Shown: positions 38,826 to 50,268, numbered from the stretch's first letter. The stretch is DNA of 56,672 bases from Desulfomicrobium sp. (GCA_024709365.1 JANJWV010000118.1:1-56672), one strand, 5' to 3'. The notes: generated by a model not told the origin, from the sequence alone. Translations and numbers: made by a program.

Positions 38826-39242
38826 CGCCTGGAAGTTCGCCGCCGTCATTCGCTGTATACGCATTCATAAGTATCTATGCGCTCAAATCAGCACGTAATA
38901 CGTTAGTCTTTTATATCGAAAAATACGTTTTGTTTCGAGTTTCATCCACCTCCTCCTTTCCAATAAACAAGAAGTCATCGGGCAGGAACCATAAGGGAGG
39001 GTCGTAACATGAGGATGAGTATTTCTTCGGGTGGCAGGTCCGGCAAGGCGGGACCGAGGATGTGCGGACGTGCAGCCGCTTGCGAAGTCGGGATGGCGGT
39101 CACGTTGCTCCGCGATGGCGCCGCGGGAGGCGCTGAGTCGAAGTGTCTGACAGGTGCGGGCGGAACTGCATCGGACACAATGCATTCTCATGTGCCCGTA
39201 GTCACGGAAGACGGATATTTCTGTCGAGATCCCAGGCTGTTA

Positions 39243-39271
39243 TTGACGTCATACAGTAATGTATGTACACG
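39243..39271 (+). promoter_or_regulatory. Possible promoter of the cytochrome operon
   Basis: TTGACG, 17 bases, TACACG. The -35 is good and the -10 matches only three of six. It contains a CATAC/GTATG inverted repeat in the spacer. If used, transcription starts about 50 bases before the cytochrome ATG, favouring the start at 39327. Confidence 0.35.
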
Positions 39272-39326
39272 CGTTAAAATTTATCGGCAACGGGCTGACG
39301 GTGCCAGTTTGATGCAGGGAGGGGGG

Positions 39327-39794
39327 ATGAAGGCTCAGATCGTTCGCAAGGTGCTCCATGCCGTTGTCTTGGCATGTCTGTTGTGCCCTATGTCGGCCTT
39401 GGCAGAGAATGCGTATGTAGGCACCGCAGCGTGCAAGGAATGTCACGAGGAACAGTACGACAATTTCACGAAATACGCAAAAAAGGCGCACTCGGACAGG
39501 TCCATCAAGATCATGGCTTCGGATCTGTCTGAGGCGGAGTTGGCCCAGTGTTACGGCTGCCACACTACCGGCTACGGCAAGCCCGGCGGTTTCGTCAGCT
39601 ACGAGAAGACGCCGCATGTTGCGGACGCGGGGTGCGAAGTGTGCCACGGGCCCGGCCAGGAGCATGTCGAGAGCGGAGGGGATACGGAACTCATCAAAGG
39701 CAAGCTGACCATGGAAGACTGCCAGGGCTGCCACAATGAGAGCCGCGTCAAGGCCTTCAACTTCAAGCCCCTGCTGTACGGCGGGGCCCACTAG
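39327..39794 (+). CDS. Periplasmic tetraheme c-type cytochrome (c554-like)
   Basis: A 155-residue protein with a signal peptide (cleavage likely after SALA, residue 26) and four heme-binding CxxCH motifs at 36-40, 75-79, 103-107 and 132-136. The third continues as CEVCHGPGQEH, typical of the cytochrome c554 family. It should carry electrons or sense redox state in the periplasm. AGGGAGGGGGG precedes the ATG at 39327. It is nine bases ahead of the chemoreceptor, so the two are co-transcribed. An upstream in-frame ATG at 39009 has a better-spaced ribosome site but would bury the signal peptide. Confidence 0.88.
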   Translation: MKAQIVRKVLHAVVLACLLCPMSALAENAYVGTAACKECHEEQYDNFTKYAKKAHSDRSIKIMASDLSEAELAQCYGCHTTGYGKPGGFVSYEKTPHVADAGCEVCHGPGQEHVESGGDTELIKGKLTMEDCQGCHNESRVKAFNFKPLLYGGAH

Positions 39795-39803
39795 GAGGCG
39801 GCC

Positions 39804-41468
39804 ATGAACATATTCAGCAGATCCCTCGGCGCCAAGATCCTCGGCATCACCTTCGCGGTGCTCCTCCTGACCTTCGGTGCGCTGTTCACGGCGACCTTCC
39901 TCATGCAGCGGGCCAGCACGCTGCACGAGGTCGAGGTCAACGCCGAGCGCATAGCGGAGATGCTCTCCATGGCCATCCGCGAACCCATGGCCATCGGCGA
40001 CAACGCGGGCACGACGGACAAGTTCGTGGAAGTTGGGCGGCGCTATGACGATATCGACATCCACCTGACCAATTTCAAGGGCAACGTAACCTACTCCACG
40101 TCGGACCAGTTCCTGCGCAAGGAGATCACGGACGTCGTCAGGAGCGCGGAGTTGTCCGCCGCGCTCGAAGACTGCCTGCGCAGGGAATGCGCGAGCCAGT
40201 CCATCACCGAGATCGACGGCAAACCGGCCTACCTCGAAATCAAGTCCATTCCCAACGAAGAGTCCTGCCATCATTGTCACGGGTCGAATCAGCCGGTGCT
40301 CGGCGTCATGGTCATGACCCAGGACATTTCGCCCCAGATGGACGCGATGATGAGCAACCAGACGAAGGTCGGGGGCATCATGGCCGCGGGCCTGGCCGTG
40401 CTCCTCGGCGCCCTGTCCTTTTTCCTCCGGCGTGCCGTCCTCGTGCCCATCCATGACGTGGCCGAGGCAACGGAAAAGATCAGCAAGGGCGACCTGACCG
40501 TGCACGTGGAAACCAGAAGCCGGGATCAGATCGGGCAGTTGGCCCAGAGCGTCAACTCCATGACGGATAACATGCGGTCCATGATGCAGGAGATCATCTC
40601 CGGCGTGGGTACCCTGGCCGTCGCGTCGGGCCAGCTCAAATCGGTTTCCGAGACGGTGGCCGACGTGGCCGCGGACAATCAGACCCGCTCCGACGCCGTG
40701 GCCGCCGCGTCCGAGGAGATGAGCACGAACATGCGCTCCGTGGCCGCGGCCACCGAGCAGGCCTCGGTCAACATCTCCACCGTGGCCGCCGCGTCCGAGG
40801 AGATGAGCGCGACCATCGACGAGATTTCGCGCAGCACCGCCAGGGCCAAGGAGATCACCGCGGTGGCCGTGAGCACGGCCGAAGCGACGTCGGCCGATGT
40901 CGACCACCTTGGCGCCATGGCCCGCGAGATCCATTCCGTGACCCAGACCATCACGGCCATCTCGTCCCAGACCAACCTCCTGGCCCTGAACGCGACCATC
41001 GAGGCCGCCCGGGCGGGCGAGGCCGGCCGGGGCTTCGCCGTCGTGGCCAACGAGATCAAGGAACTGGCCAACCAGACCGCCGCGGCCACGGACGAGATCC
41101 GGGGCAAGATCGGCGGCATCCAGGGCGCCACCGACCAGACCGTGGCGCGCATCAACGAGATCACCAAGGTCATCACCGATATCGACGCCATCGTCACGAC
41201 CATCGCCGCGGCCGTGGAGGAGCAGTCCGTGACGACCCGCGACATCGCTCAGAACATCGGCCAGGCCTCCCAGGGGCTTGACGAGGTCAACCACAATGTG
41301 AGCCAGACGTCGAGCGTGGCCGGCGAAATTACCAGCCAGATCGCCGAGGTGAGCTCGTCCGCCACCGACATGACCCGCAACGGCGTCACGGTGCGGGGGC
41401 ATGCCGAGGAGTTGCGCGCGCTTTCCGAACAGCTTAAAGGGCTCGTGGACATGTTCCGCATCAGGTAG
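39804..41468 (+). CDS. Methyl-accepting chemotaxis protein with a heme c motif
   Basis: A 554-residue chemoreceptor. Membrane segments lie at about 10-33 and 193-217; between them is a periplasmic domain with a c-type heme motif CHHCH at 155-159. HAMP follows (about 218-270), then a long methyl-accepting coiled coil with the signalling tip around [16 protein letters not shown] and [17 protein letters not shown]. Heme-bearing receptors of this sort, such as Desulfovibrio DcrA, sense oxygen or redox potential. The adjacent cytochrome and binding protein suggest a shared signal. Confidence 0.9.
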   Translation: MNIFSRSLGAKILGITFAVLLLTFGALFTATFLMQRASTLHEVEVNAERIAEMLSMAIREPMAIGDNAGTTDKFVEVGRRYDDIDIHLTNFKGNVTYSTSDQFLRKEITDVVRSAELSAALEDCLRRECASQSITEIDGKPAYLEIKSIPNEESCHHCHGSNQPVLGVMVMTQDISPQMDAMMSNQTKVGGIMAAGLAVLLGALSFFLRRAVLVPIHDVAEATEKISKGDLTVHVETRSRDQIGQLAQSVNSMTDNMRSMMQEIISGVGTLAVASGQLKSVSETVADVAADNQTRSDAVAAASEEMSTNMRSVAAATEQASVNISTVAAASEEMSATIDEISRSTARAKEITAVAVSTAEATSADVDHLGAMAREIHSVTQTITAISSQTNLLALNATIEAARAGEAGRGFAVVANEIKELANQTAAATDEIRGKIGGIQGATDQTVARINEITKVITDIDAIVTTIAAAVEEQSVTTRDIAQNIGQASQGLDEVNHNVSQTSSVAGEITSQIAEVSSSATDMTRNGVTVRGHAEELRALSEQLKGLVDMFRIR

Positions 41469-41496
41469 TCCCCACGAACCCAAAAGAGGTAGCAAC

Positions 41497-42459
41497 ATGA
41501 AGAAAGTCATCATCACGGTCCTGTGCGTCCTGGCCTTTGCCTGTCAGGGCTATGCCGACACGTACTCCATTTCCGTGAACCAGTTCGTCGAACACCCGTC
41601 CCTGGACGCCGTCCTCAAGGGTTTCCAGGACAGCCTGAAAGCCCAGGGCGTCAACGCGGCCTATTCAGTCCACAACGCCCAGGCCAACATGGGCACGGCC
41701 AACCAGATCGCCGCCCAGATCGCCGGGGAGAAGCCGGACCTGGTCCTGGCCATCGCCACCCCGTCGGCCCAGGCCTGCGCCGTGGCCACCAAGAAGTCGC
41801 CGGTCCTGTCAGCGGCGCCGCTGCTCTTCACGGCCATCACCGACCCTGTCGGCGCAGGCCTTGTGGATGACCTGCAGAAGCCCGGCAAGAACATCACCGG
41901 CGTTTCCGACATGCTGCCCGTGGACAAGCACATGGAGATGATCCGCAGGTTCTATCCGGGCCTCAAGAAGCTCGGCATGATCTACAACGCCGGCGAGGCC
42001 AATTCCAAGACCACCGTGTCCATGGTCCAGGCCGAAGGGGCCAAGGCCGGCTTCGAGGTCGTGGCCGCCACCGTGGCCAAGACCAGCGACGTCAACCAGG
42101 CCGCCAAGTCCCTGGTCGGCAAGGTCGACGCCATCTACCTGCCCACGGACAACACGGTCATCTCGGCCCTCGAGTCCGTCATCAAGGTCTGCGAGCAGGA
42201 GAAGATGCCCCTGTTCTCGGCCGACGTCGATTCCGTGAAGCGCGGGACCGTCGCGGCCCTGGCCTTCGACTACTACCAGCACGGATACCAGACGGGCCTC
42301 ATGGCCAAGCGCCTGCTGGTGGACAAGGCCGACCCCGGTACCACGTGCGTCGAGACCCAGCAGGAACTCGTCCTGCACCTCAACCTGAAGGCCGCGTCCC
42401 GGATGGGCGTGAAGGTGCCCGAGGACGTGCAGAAGGATGCCGACAAGGTCTACAACTAA
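41497..42459 (+). CDS. ABC-type solute-binding protein (PF04392-like)
   Basis: A 320-residue periplasmic protein with a signal peptide (cleaved after GYA) and a two-lobed binding fold: VNQFVEHPSLDAVLKGFQD at the start, PDLVLAIATPSAQA, FTAITDPVGAGLV and GVSDMLPVDKHMEMI. The family binds amino acids or related compounds. No permease or ATPase gene is beside it, so it may present its ligand to the chemoreceptor. It lies 28 bases after that gene with an AGAGGT site, and a terminator follows. Confidence 0.88.
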   Translation: MKKVIITVLCVLAFACQGYADTYSISVNQFVEHPSLDAVLKGFQDSLKAQGVNAAYSVHNAQANMGTANQIAAQIAGEKPDLVLAIATPSAQACAVATKKSPVLSAAPLLFTAITDPVGAGLVDDLQKPGKNITGVSDMLPVDKHMEMIRRFYPGLKKLGMIYNAGEANSKTTVSMVQAEGAKAGFEVVAATVAKTSDVNQAAKSLVGKVDAIYLPTDNTVISALESVIKVCEQEKMPLFSADVDSVKRGTVAALAFDYYQHGYQTGLMAKRLLVDKADPGTTCVETQQELVLHLNLKAASRMGVKVPEDVQKDADKVYN

Positions 42460-42479
42460 CCGTGGAACAACGTGTTCTG

Positions 42480-42506
42480 AAAAGAGGCGGCCTGGCCGCC
42501 TCTTTT
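42480..42506 (+). terminator. Terminator after solute-binding protein gene
   Basis: Stem AAAAGAGGCGGC / GCCGCCTCTTTT with a short loop, ending in TTTTGTT. Confidence 0.85.
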
Positions 42507-42540
42507 GTTATGGTCTCCCGTGCGGGAAGGTGAGTGGGGC

Positions 42541-43656
42541 ATGACGTCGGCCTACCGTGCGGCGCGCATCCTGACCATGAATCCCGGGTGCCCCGAGATC
42601 GTGGACGGCTGCATCCTGGTCGACGGCGGCCGCATCGTCGCCGTCGTCCCCTGGAAGGATGCGTCGGGGCCGTGCCGCGATCTGGGCGACGTGACGCTGG
42701 TGCCCGGACTGATCAACGCGCACGCCCACCTGGAGCTGTCCCACATGTCCGGCATGCTTCCTGCGGGCAGGGGTTTCGAAGTCTGGGCGGACGGGCTGTT
42801 CGCGGCGCTGCGCGACCAGCGCGTGTGCCGGGGCGATGTGGAGCGCGCAGTGGCCGCGGCCCGGAACTCCGGCACCTGCTTCGTGGCGGACGTGGTCGGC
42901 CGGGAGGCGGCGATGGTCCGCAGCGTCCTGGAAGCGGAAGGGATGGGCGGACACCTTTTCCGCGAATTGTCCGGGCGGCGCGGTCTGCCCGATTTCTCCG
43001 CCGCCGACAGGCCCGGACCCTGGAGCCCGTCAGTGCACGCCCTCTACTCCACGGCTCCGGCCCTGGCCCGCGAGGCCAAGGGCTGGTGTGTCTCGCGCGG
43101 CCTTCCCTTCAGTCTGCACCTGGCCGAAGTACCAGGGGAGAATGAGCTGTTTCTGGGGCGCGGAGGGGAGTTCGCCGAATTTCTGCGTGCTCGCCGCATC
43201 CTGCCCAAAGGGTTCGCCCCGCCCGGTATGAGCGCCGTTGCGTACGCTTCCGAACTCGGGCTGCTCGATGGCCGGACGCTGGCCGTGCACTGCGTCCACG
43301 TGGACGAGGCCGACATCGGGATTCTGGTCCGCAGCGGCGCCGGCATCTGCCTCTGCCCCCGCAGCAACGAACGCATCGGGGTGGGCGAGGCTTCGGCCGC
43401 GGCCCTCCATGCAACCGGTGCGACGCTGTGCCTGGGCACGGATTCCCTGGCCTCCAACGACGACCTGGACCTCTGGGCGGAACTGCGGGCGGTCCGCGCC
43501 CTGCTGCCCACGGACATCCCCCTCTGGGACCTTTTGGCCATGGTCACCATCCATCCCGCCAAGGTCCTGGGCCTGGCCGGCGAGTACGGCAGCCTCGAAG
43601 CCGGCAAGCGCGCCGTCTGGGCCGTGCTGCCTCCCGATTTCACCGAGCACCCCTGA
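42541..43656 (+). CDS. Amidohydrolase (possibly aminofutalosine deaminase)
   Basis: A 371-residue metal-dependent hydrolase of the ATZ/TRZ-type amidohydrolase group. The first metal motif HAHLELSH is at 61-68, then HLAEVPGENELF, HCVHVDEADI, and the metal Asp in GTDSLASNDDLD. Related proteins deaminate purine-like rings; one use is the futalosine route to menaquinone, which many sulfate reducers employ. No other menaquinone gene is near, so the substrate is inferred. GAAGGTGAG precedes the ATG at 42541. It is convergent with the EamA gene. Confidence 0.8.
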   Translation: MTSAYRAARILTMNPGCPEIVDGCILVDGGRIVAVVPWKDASGPCRDLGDVTLVPGLINAHAHLELSHMSGMLPAGRGFEVWADGLFAALRDQRVCRGDVERAVAAARNSGTCFVADVVGREAAMVRSVLEAEGMGGHLFRELSGRRGLPDFSAADRPGPWSPSVHALYSTAPALAREAKGWCVSRGLPFSLHLAEVPGENELFLGRGGEFAEFLRARRILPKGFAPPGMSAVAYASELGLLDGRTLAVHCVHVDEADIGILVRSGAGICLCPRSNERIGVGEASAAALHATGATLCLGTDSLASNDDLDLWAELRAVRALLPTDIPLWDLLAMVTIHPAKVLGLAGEYGSLEAGKRAVWAVLPPDFTEHP

Positions 43657-43667
43657 CGCCAGGCCGG

Positions 43668-44549
43668 TTACGCCCTGCCGCGGCCGCAGATGAGCCCGAT
43701 GCTCGCCATGGCCAGGACGCACCCGAGCAGGTGCGGCCACGCCACGTTCTGCCCGAGAAAGAGCGCCGAAACCGCCAGGGCGCTGACCGGGAGGATGCCC
43801 GTGAATATGCCTGCCACCGAGGCCGATACCTTCGTCACCCCGGCAAACCAGCACAGGTAGGCGATGATGGTCACTGCCACGGCGTAGTAGAGGACGCACC
43901 ACCAGGCCTCCATGGGCAGGGCCGAGAAGGCGAAGCCCCTGGCCTGGGACAGCCCCAGGGGCATGAAGAAGATCGTCGCCAGGACGCTGATGATGCTCGA
44001 TGTCGCCAGGGGGGAAAGCTTCTCGGGGATGGACTTGCGGACCAGCAGGAACAGGGACTCCACGACCACGGCTGCGGCGACCAGCAGGTTGCCGCGCCAG
44101 GAACCCTCGGGCCCGTCCTGCGCCCCGGCCAGGTTGAGGATGGCGATGCCCGTCACGGACAGGGCGATGCCGGCCATGATGCGTCCGCCCGGGCGTTCCC
44201 CGAGAATGATCCAGGCCAGGATTCCGATGCAGGCAGGGGTCGTGCTGGTGATGATTCCGGCCGAGGCCGGCGAGGTCCATCGCAGGCCGTGCAGCACGAA
44301 GATGGTGAAGAGCACCGACCCGCAGAGGGTCTGACCCGCCAGGATGAGCCAGCTGCGCGGGCGCAGGCGCGGCGGACGCGGTTCGATCCACAGCCAGAGA
44401 GGGACGATGATGGCGCTGGCCAGGGCGAAGCGCAGCAGCGAGCCCAGATGGATGGGGAAGTGGCGGATCATGATTTCGCCGGCCACGACGGAACTCCCGA
44501 CGAGGGCCATGGCCGCGGCCAGACAGAGATGGGGAAGAATGCGTGTCAT
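43668..44549 (-). CDS. EamA-family transporter (DMT superfamily)
   Basis: A 293-residue integral membrane protein of two five-helix EamA repeats. Typical features are the first helix with LVGSSVVAGEIMI, TSPASAGIITSTTPACIGILAWIILGER in the first repeat and the equivalent SASVAGIFTGILPVSALAVSALFLGQ in the second. Such transporters usually export amino acids, metabolites or drugs. GGAGG precedes the ATG. It lies 21 bases after the AraC-type regulator, which probably controls it. Confidence 0.87.
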   Translation of the reverse strand: MTRILPHLCLAAAMALVGSSVVAGEIMIRHFPIHLGSLLRFALASAIIVPLWLWIEPRPPRLRPRSWLILAGQTLCGSVLFTIFVLHGLRWTSPASAGIITSTTPACIGILAWIILGERPGGRIMAGIALSVTGIAILNLAGAQDGPEGSWRGNLLVAAAVVVESLFLLVRKSIPEKLSPLATSSIISVLATIFFMPLGLSQARGFAFSALPMEAWWCVLYYAVAVTIIAYLCWFAGVTKVSASVAGIFTGILPVSALAVSALFLGQNVAWPHLLGCVLAMASIGLICGRGRA

Positions 44550-44570
44550 AAAGCCTCCGTGGGGAAGGCT

Positions 44571-45407
44571 TTACGCGTTGCTCGGGCCGGTGTTTTGTAC
44601 GATCTTGCGGAAGTGGCCCGGTGTGACGCCGCACTGGCGGCGAAAAAGCCGTGTCAGGTGGCTCTGGTCGGCGAACCCGCATTCCGCTGCGATCCGCGCC
44701 ACCGGCATTTGCGAGGCAAGAAGGTTTTTGGCCCTGTCCACCCGCAGCTGGGTAAGGAATGCGTGAGGGGTCTGCCCGGTGGTTTCCGCGAAAACCCGGA
44801 GCAGATGATAGGGACTCAGGCCCGATGCCCTCGCCACGTCCGCGAGCCGCGGCGCGTCGGCAGCGTGCGCTCGCAGGAATTCCTCGGCCCGCCTTACGGC
44901 CGCTCGTTCCGGGCCGTTGCGGCCGGGCTTGCCGCCTCGTTCCGCATGGGCGTGGATCCACCGGGTGAGCAGCAGGAGCAGGCTGGACTCCTTTTCCAGG
45001 ACGCAGACGGACGGATCGGAGAGGCGGATGTGGGCCGCGCGGATGGCGCCCGCCAGTCCGGGATCCCGCAGGACTCCCGTCCTGAAGTCCGGCAGTCCCG
45101 CTTCCAGCTCCCTGGCCGCGTCCCGCACCAGCTCCGGCGAAAGGTAGAGCATGCGGTAGGACCAGCCTTCGGGACCCGCGGGCCGGCCGTCATGACACTC
45201 TCCCGGGACGACCAGATTGACCTCACCCGCGCAGGCCACGTGGTCCCGGTGCAGGTAACGGAAAGCGAGGGCGCCGTGTTCGATGACGCCCAGGGCGTAC
45301 CCGTCGTGGCTGTGACGCGAGAACGTCTGCCGGCGGTAGCTGGCGTGCAGGAGGTCGAGACCTTCCAGACAGTGCGGGCGGGTGAGCGTGGCGGTGTCGG
45401 GGGACAT
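44571..45407 (-). CDS. AraC-family transcriptional regulator
   Basis: A 278-residue regulator. The N-terminal half is a cupin-like effector domain (FSRHSHDGYALGVIEHGALAFRY, NLVVPGECHDGRPA) and the C-terminal half is a double helix-turn-helix (LADVARASGLSPYHLLRVFAE, IAAECGFADQSHLTRLFRR). It probably responds to a small molecule and drives the exporter gene just downstream. The ATG at 45407 has no clear ribosome site. Confidence 0.88.
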   Translation of the reverse strand: MSPDTATLTRPHCLEGLDLLHASYRRQTFSRHSHDGYALGVIEHGALAFRYLHRDHVACAGEVNLVVPGECHDGRPAGPEGWSYRMLYLSPELVRDAARELEAGLPDFRTGVLRDPGLAGAIRAAHIRLSDPSVCVLEKESSLLLLLTRWIHAHAERGGKPGRNGPERAAVRRAEEFLRAHAADAPRLADVARASGLSPYHLLRVFAETTGQTPHAFLTQLRVDRAKNLLASQMPVARIAAECGFADQSHLTRLFRRQCGVTPGHFRKIVQNTGPSNA

Positions 45408-45488
45408 GTCCGGCCCATGTCAGAGCGCGGCGGCGATGGCAAGGCTGCTTTCGGAAATCGGAATGGGGAATGAGTAGAGGCGGGAGGA

Positions 45489-45582
45489 TGGCGGAAGCGT
45501 ATAGGAGTCGAACCTACCGAAGACCTCTCGACCTTCCACCGGTTTTGAAGACCGGGCGCCACACCGGTGACGATACGCTTCC
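45489..45582 (-). tRNA. selC: tRNA-Sec (UCA)
   Basis: A 94-base gene with encoded CCA. The anticodon loop reads TCTTCAAA, giving UCA, which pairs with UGA. The long acceptor stem (GGAAGCGT / ACGCTTCC) and a long variable arm match bacterial tRNA-Sec. The organism therefore inserts selenocysteine. No selA, selB or selD gene is in the window. Confidence 0.95.
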
Positions 45583-45597
45583 CCCTCGGGAGGCACG

Positions 45598-45626
45598 TAT
45601 CTATCAATGCGCCGGACAATGATCAA
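45598..45626 (-). promoter_or_regulatory. Possible promoter of tRNA-Sec
   Basis: On the minus strand TTGATC (45621-45626), a 17-base spacer, then TAGATA (45598-45603), 15 bases ahead of the tRNA. Moderate matches in both boxes. Confidence 0.45.
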
Positions 45627-45674
45627 GGTTTTCGGGCGACCTTTCAAAAAAGGTGCGATTTGGCGAAAATTTGC

Positions 45675-45703
45675 TTGTCATTCCTGAAACTGAACTTAAC
45701 AAT
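45675..45703 (+). promoter_or_regulatory. Possible promoter of ftsH operon
   Basis: TTGTCA, a 17-base spacer, then AACAAT. Each box is a fair match to sigma-70 consensus. It lies about 95 bases before the ftsH start in an AT-rich stretch. Confidence 0.4.
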
Positions 45704-45798
45704 CACATCTCGTTCAGCTAAGCATGAACCCACTACGACGACAAAGACGGCCGGTGACGAGGGACCTGTGACGACCCGGCTTATGGAGGTTTTCTCAT

Positions 45799-47712
<1,914 letters not shown>

Positions 47713-47715
47713 CGC

Positions 47716-48591
47716 ATGTCCCGGGAGAGAGCAGACAAAGTCTCCTGGGATGTGCTCAGGGGCAGGACCCTCGGTCCTGCCCCCTTTTTTGTCGTCGGAA
47801 TTCTGAACGCCACCCCGGATTCGTTCTACGACGGCGGCGGCGCCTGCGATACCGGGGCGCTGGTGGACAAGGCCCTGCATCTTCTTGACCGGGGCGCGGA
47901 CATTCTGGATATTGGCGGCGAGAGCACCAGGCCCTTCGCCGAAGCGGTCCCTGCTGACGTCGAATTGCAGCGCGTCCTGCCGGTGGTCGAGGGGGTGCTG
48001 CGGGCCCGCCCGGACGCGGTCCTGTCCGTCGACACGACCAAGGCCTGCGTGGCCAGGGCCTGCCTGGAAGCCGGCGCGGTCATCGTCAACGACGTTTCGG
48101 CCATGGGCGCGGACCCGGGGCTCCTGGACGTGGTGGCCGACCTGAAGCCGGGCTATGTGCTCATGCACAGCCAGGGCGCTCCCGGGAACATGCAGGTCGC
48201 GCCGAGATACGACGATGTCGTGGACGAGATCAGGGCTTTTTTCGCCGCACGTCTCAAGCTGCTGGTTCGGGTCGGCGTACCCGAGGGGAACGTGGTTCTG
48301 GACCCCGGCATCGGGTTCGGCAAGACCCTGGAACACAACCTGGAGATCCTGCGGAACATCGAACGGTTTTTCGAGTTCGGGCGGCCGGTCTACATGGGTC
48401 TTTCCAACAAGTCGCTGTGGAAGGGGCTGCTTGGTCGCGACGGGAAGGAGCGCAACGCCCCTACACTGGCGGCCACGGTGGCGCTGTTCGGGCGGGGAGT
48501 GCGCATCCACCGCGTGCATGAGGTGCGGGAGACGCGCGACGGCCTGATGGTCGCGCGGGCATTGGCGGGAGAAGGGGAGGGCGGGTGCTGA
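47716..48591 (+). CDS. folP: Dihydropteroate synthase
   Basis: This enzyme joins p-aminobenzoate to the pterin in folate synthesis and is the target of sulfonamides. The 291-residue chain has GILNATPDSFYDGG, DIGGESTRP, a NDVSAMG strand and DPGIGFGKTLEHN. It lies three bases after ftsH and overlaps the cdaA start by seven bases, so the genes are tightly linked. Confidence 0.95.
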   Translation: MSRERADKVSWDVLRGRTLGPAPFFVVGILNATPDSFYDGGGACDTGALVDKALHLLDRGADILDIGGESTRPFAEAVPADVELQRVLPVVEGVLRARPDAVLSVDTTKACVARACLEAGAVIVNDVSAMGADPGLLDVVADLKPGYVLMHSQGAPGNMQVAPRYDDVVDEIRAFFAARLKLLVRVGVPEGNVVLDPGIGFGKTLEHNLEILRNIERFFEFGRPVYMGLSNKSLWKGLLGRDGKERNAPTLAATVALFGRGVRIHRVHEVRETRDGLMVARALAGEGEGGC

Positions 48592-49340
48592 GCTACACCA
48601 TCGGCAATTTGCAAGTCACCTGGAAGGACATCCTGGACGTCCTGCTGGTGGGCTACATCTTTTTCCGGATCATCCTGCTGATCAAGGGCACCCGCGCCGT
48701 TTCCGTCATCTACGGCCTGCTGCTCATCGTCATCGCCTACTTCGCGGCCGGGGAATTCGGCCTGTACACGCTCAACTGGCTGCTGGGCAATTTTCTGGGC
48801 TCCATCTTCCTCGTGGTCATCATCCTGTTCCGCCGGGACATCCGCAAGGCCCTGGCCGTCATGGGCGCAACCACGATCTTCAAGAAGGACACCGTGCAGT
48901 CGGCGGTCCTCGACGATCTCATCCTGGCCCTGGTGCAGATGGCCAAGAGCAAGACCGGGGCGCTTATCGTCATCGAGCGCAACATCCCCCTGGGGGACGT
49001 GGTCTCGGGCGGCATCGAACTGCATGCCGCCTTCAGCAAGGACCTGCTCCTGACCATCTTTCATCAGGACACGCCGCTGCACGACGGCGCCGTCATCATC
49101 CGCGACAACCGCATCGAGGCCGCGGCGTGCATTCTGCCCCTGGCCGTGGGCCTCAAGCACGAGGCCGCACTGGGCACGCGGCACCGCGCGGCCATCGGCG
49201 TGACCGAGGAGACCGACGCCGTGGCCCTCATCGTGTCCGAGGAGCGGGGCAGCATATCCCTGGCCGTGGGTGGGCGCATCACGAGCAGCCTCAATGAGGT
49301 CCGCCTGAAGAAAGTTCTTGCCGCTGCGTTGAGGAAATGA
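48585..49340 (+). CDS. cdaA: Diadenylate cyclase CdaA
   Basis: It makes c-di-AMP from two ATP. The 251-residue protein has about three N-terminal membrane helices (~15-95) followed by a DisA-N catalytic domain with the DGA motif at 167-169 (LHDGAVII) and RHR at 199-201 (GTRHRAAIG). The start is GTG at 48585, inside the folP end. The order cdaA, ybbR, glmM is the same as in Gram-positive bacteria, where CdaR and GlmM control the cyclase. Confidence 0.94.
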   Translation: MLSYTIGNLQVTWKDILDVLLVGYIFFRIILLIKGTRAVSVIYGLLLIVIAYFAAGEFGLYTLNWLLGNFLGSIFLVVIILFRRDIRKALAVMGATTIFKKDTVQSAVLDDLILALVQMAKSKTGALIVIERNIPLGDVVSGGIELHAAFSKDLLLTIFHQDTPLHDGAVIIRDNRIEAAACILPLAVGLKHEAALGTRHRAAIGVTEETDAVALIVSEERGSISLAVGGRITSSLNEVRLKKVLAAALRK

Positions 49341-50257
49341 TGTGGAATAACTGGCAATACAGAGCGCTGGCCCTGCTTCTGGCTTTGGCGTGCTGGTATG
49401 TGGTCTCGGGGCAGGAGAAGGTCGAGACGTGGCTTGAGGTGCCGCTCGAATTCGTGAACCTTCCCCAGCAGATGGAGATCACCTCCGGGCTGGTCAGCAA
49501 GCTGCAGGTGCGCATTCGCGGAACGAGTAACCAGGTCCGGTCCCTGAACACGGGCCGGCTGGCCTACAAGCTCGATCTGGCCAAGGTTCAGGTCGGGACC
49601 AACGTCATTCCGCTCGTGCCCGAGAGCATGGCCATCACCTCGGCGGTGGAGGTCGTCGAGATCAATCCGACTCGTCTGGAACTCGTGGCCGACGTCATGG
49701 TTTCCAAGAGCGTGCCGGTTCATCTTGACTGGGAAGGGCTGCCCGGCGAAGACATGCAGTTCAAGAACGCCACCGTGGTACCGGATCAGGTCACCGTGAC
49801 CGGGTTCGCCAGCGCCTTGGAAAAGGTGGACAGGGTGCCCACGGTGCGGGTGCAGGTTCCCGCGGACGGCAGCCTCACGGCGTCGGGCAGGGCCCGCCTG
49901 CTGCTCCCCCCGGATGTGCGCACGTCCGTGGCCTCCGTCAGCTATGACGTGCATTTCGGGCACATCAAGCAGGAAATCTGGATCAAGGTGAACCTGGAGG
50001 CCGTCGAGTACCCTTCCTTCACCTACGTCATGGAACCCAAGTTCGCGCGCGTCAGGCTGCTCGTGCCGGTGCGGCTCCTCAAGGACAAGGATTGGCGGGA
50101 GAAGCTGCGCATGACGGTGGACCCCGGGGCCAATCCGGCTCTCGGGCAGAGCGTCGTCAAGCCCGAGTACATTTTCCCGGACGGGGTGGAACTGCTTGAA
50201 TCCAAGCCCGAGGAAATTGAAATCATCGTGCAGCGCAACGAGTCGCTGACCCCATAA
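49337..50257 (+). CDS. YbbR/CdaR-like protein
   Basis: A 306-residue protein with an N-terminal membrane anchor ([19 protein letters not shown]) and several repeats of the extracytoplasmic YbbR domain. In Gram-positive bacteria the homologue CdaR regulates CdaA. ATG at 49337 overlaps the cdaA stop by four bases; a second ATG follows directly at 49340. GAGG lies just before it. Confidence 0.88.
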   Translation: MMWNNWQYRALALLLALACWYVVSGQEKVETWLEVPLEFVNLPQQMEITSGLVSKLQVRIRGTSNQVRSLNTGRLAYKLDLAKVQVGTNVIPLVPESMAITSAVEVVEINPTRLELVADVMVSKSVPVHLDWEGLPGEDMQFKNATVVPDQVTVTGFASALEKVDRVPTVRVQVPADGSLTASGRARLLLPPDVRTSVASVSYDVHFGHIKQEIWIKVNLEAVEYPSFTYVMEPKFARVRLLVPVRLLKDKDWREKLRMTVDPGANPALGQSVVKPEYIFPDGVELLESKPEEIEIIVQRNESLTP

Positions 50258-50268
50258 GAGGAGAGCGG

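Larger units (their letters stand above)
38732..39326. other. Long intergenic region before the cytochrome operon
   Basis: About 600 bases between argH and the cytochrome gene. It holds the argH terminator, an AT-rich stretch (38860-38960), a strong AAGGGAGGG site with an ATG at 39009, and a promoter-like TTGACG-N17-TACACG at 39243. A frame runs without stop from 39009 into the cytochrome, but its codon use is unlike nearby genes. I see no RNA gene or recognised riboswitch. Confidence 0.55.

Noticed and set aside
39009..39130. Possible c-di-GMP (GEMM) riboswitch upstream of the cytochrome operon
   Set aside because: The conserved GEMM segments around the tetraloop and the GGGACGCAAAGC core are missing.
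38883..39191. Minus-strand frame of 102 codons in the region before the cytochrome
   Set aside because: No ribosome site, Arg-rich composition and no family; more likely chance in an intergenic region.
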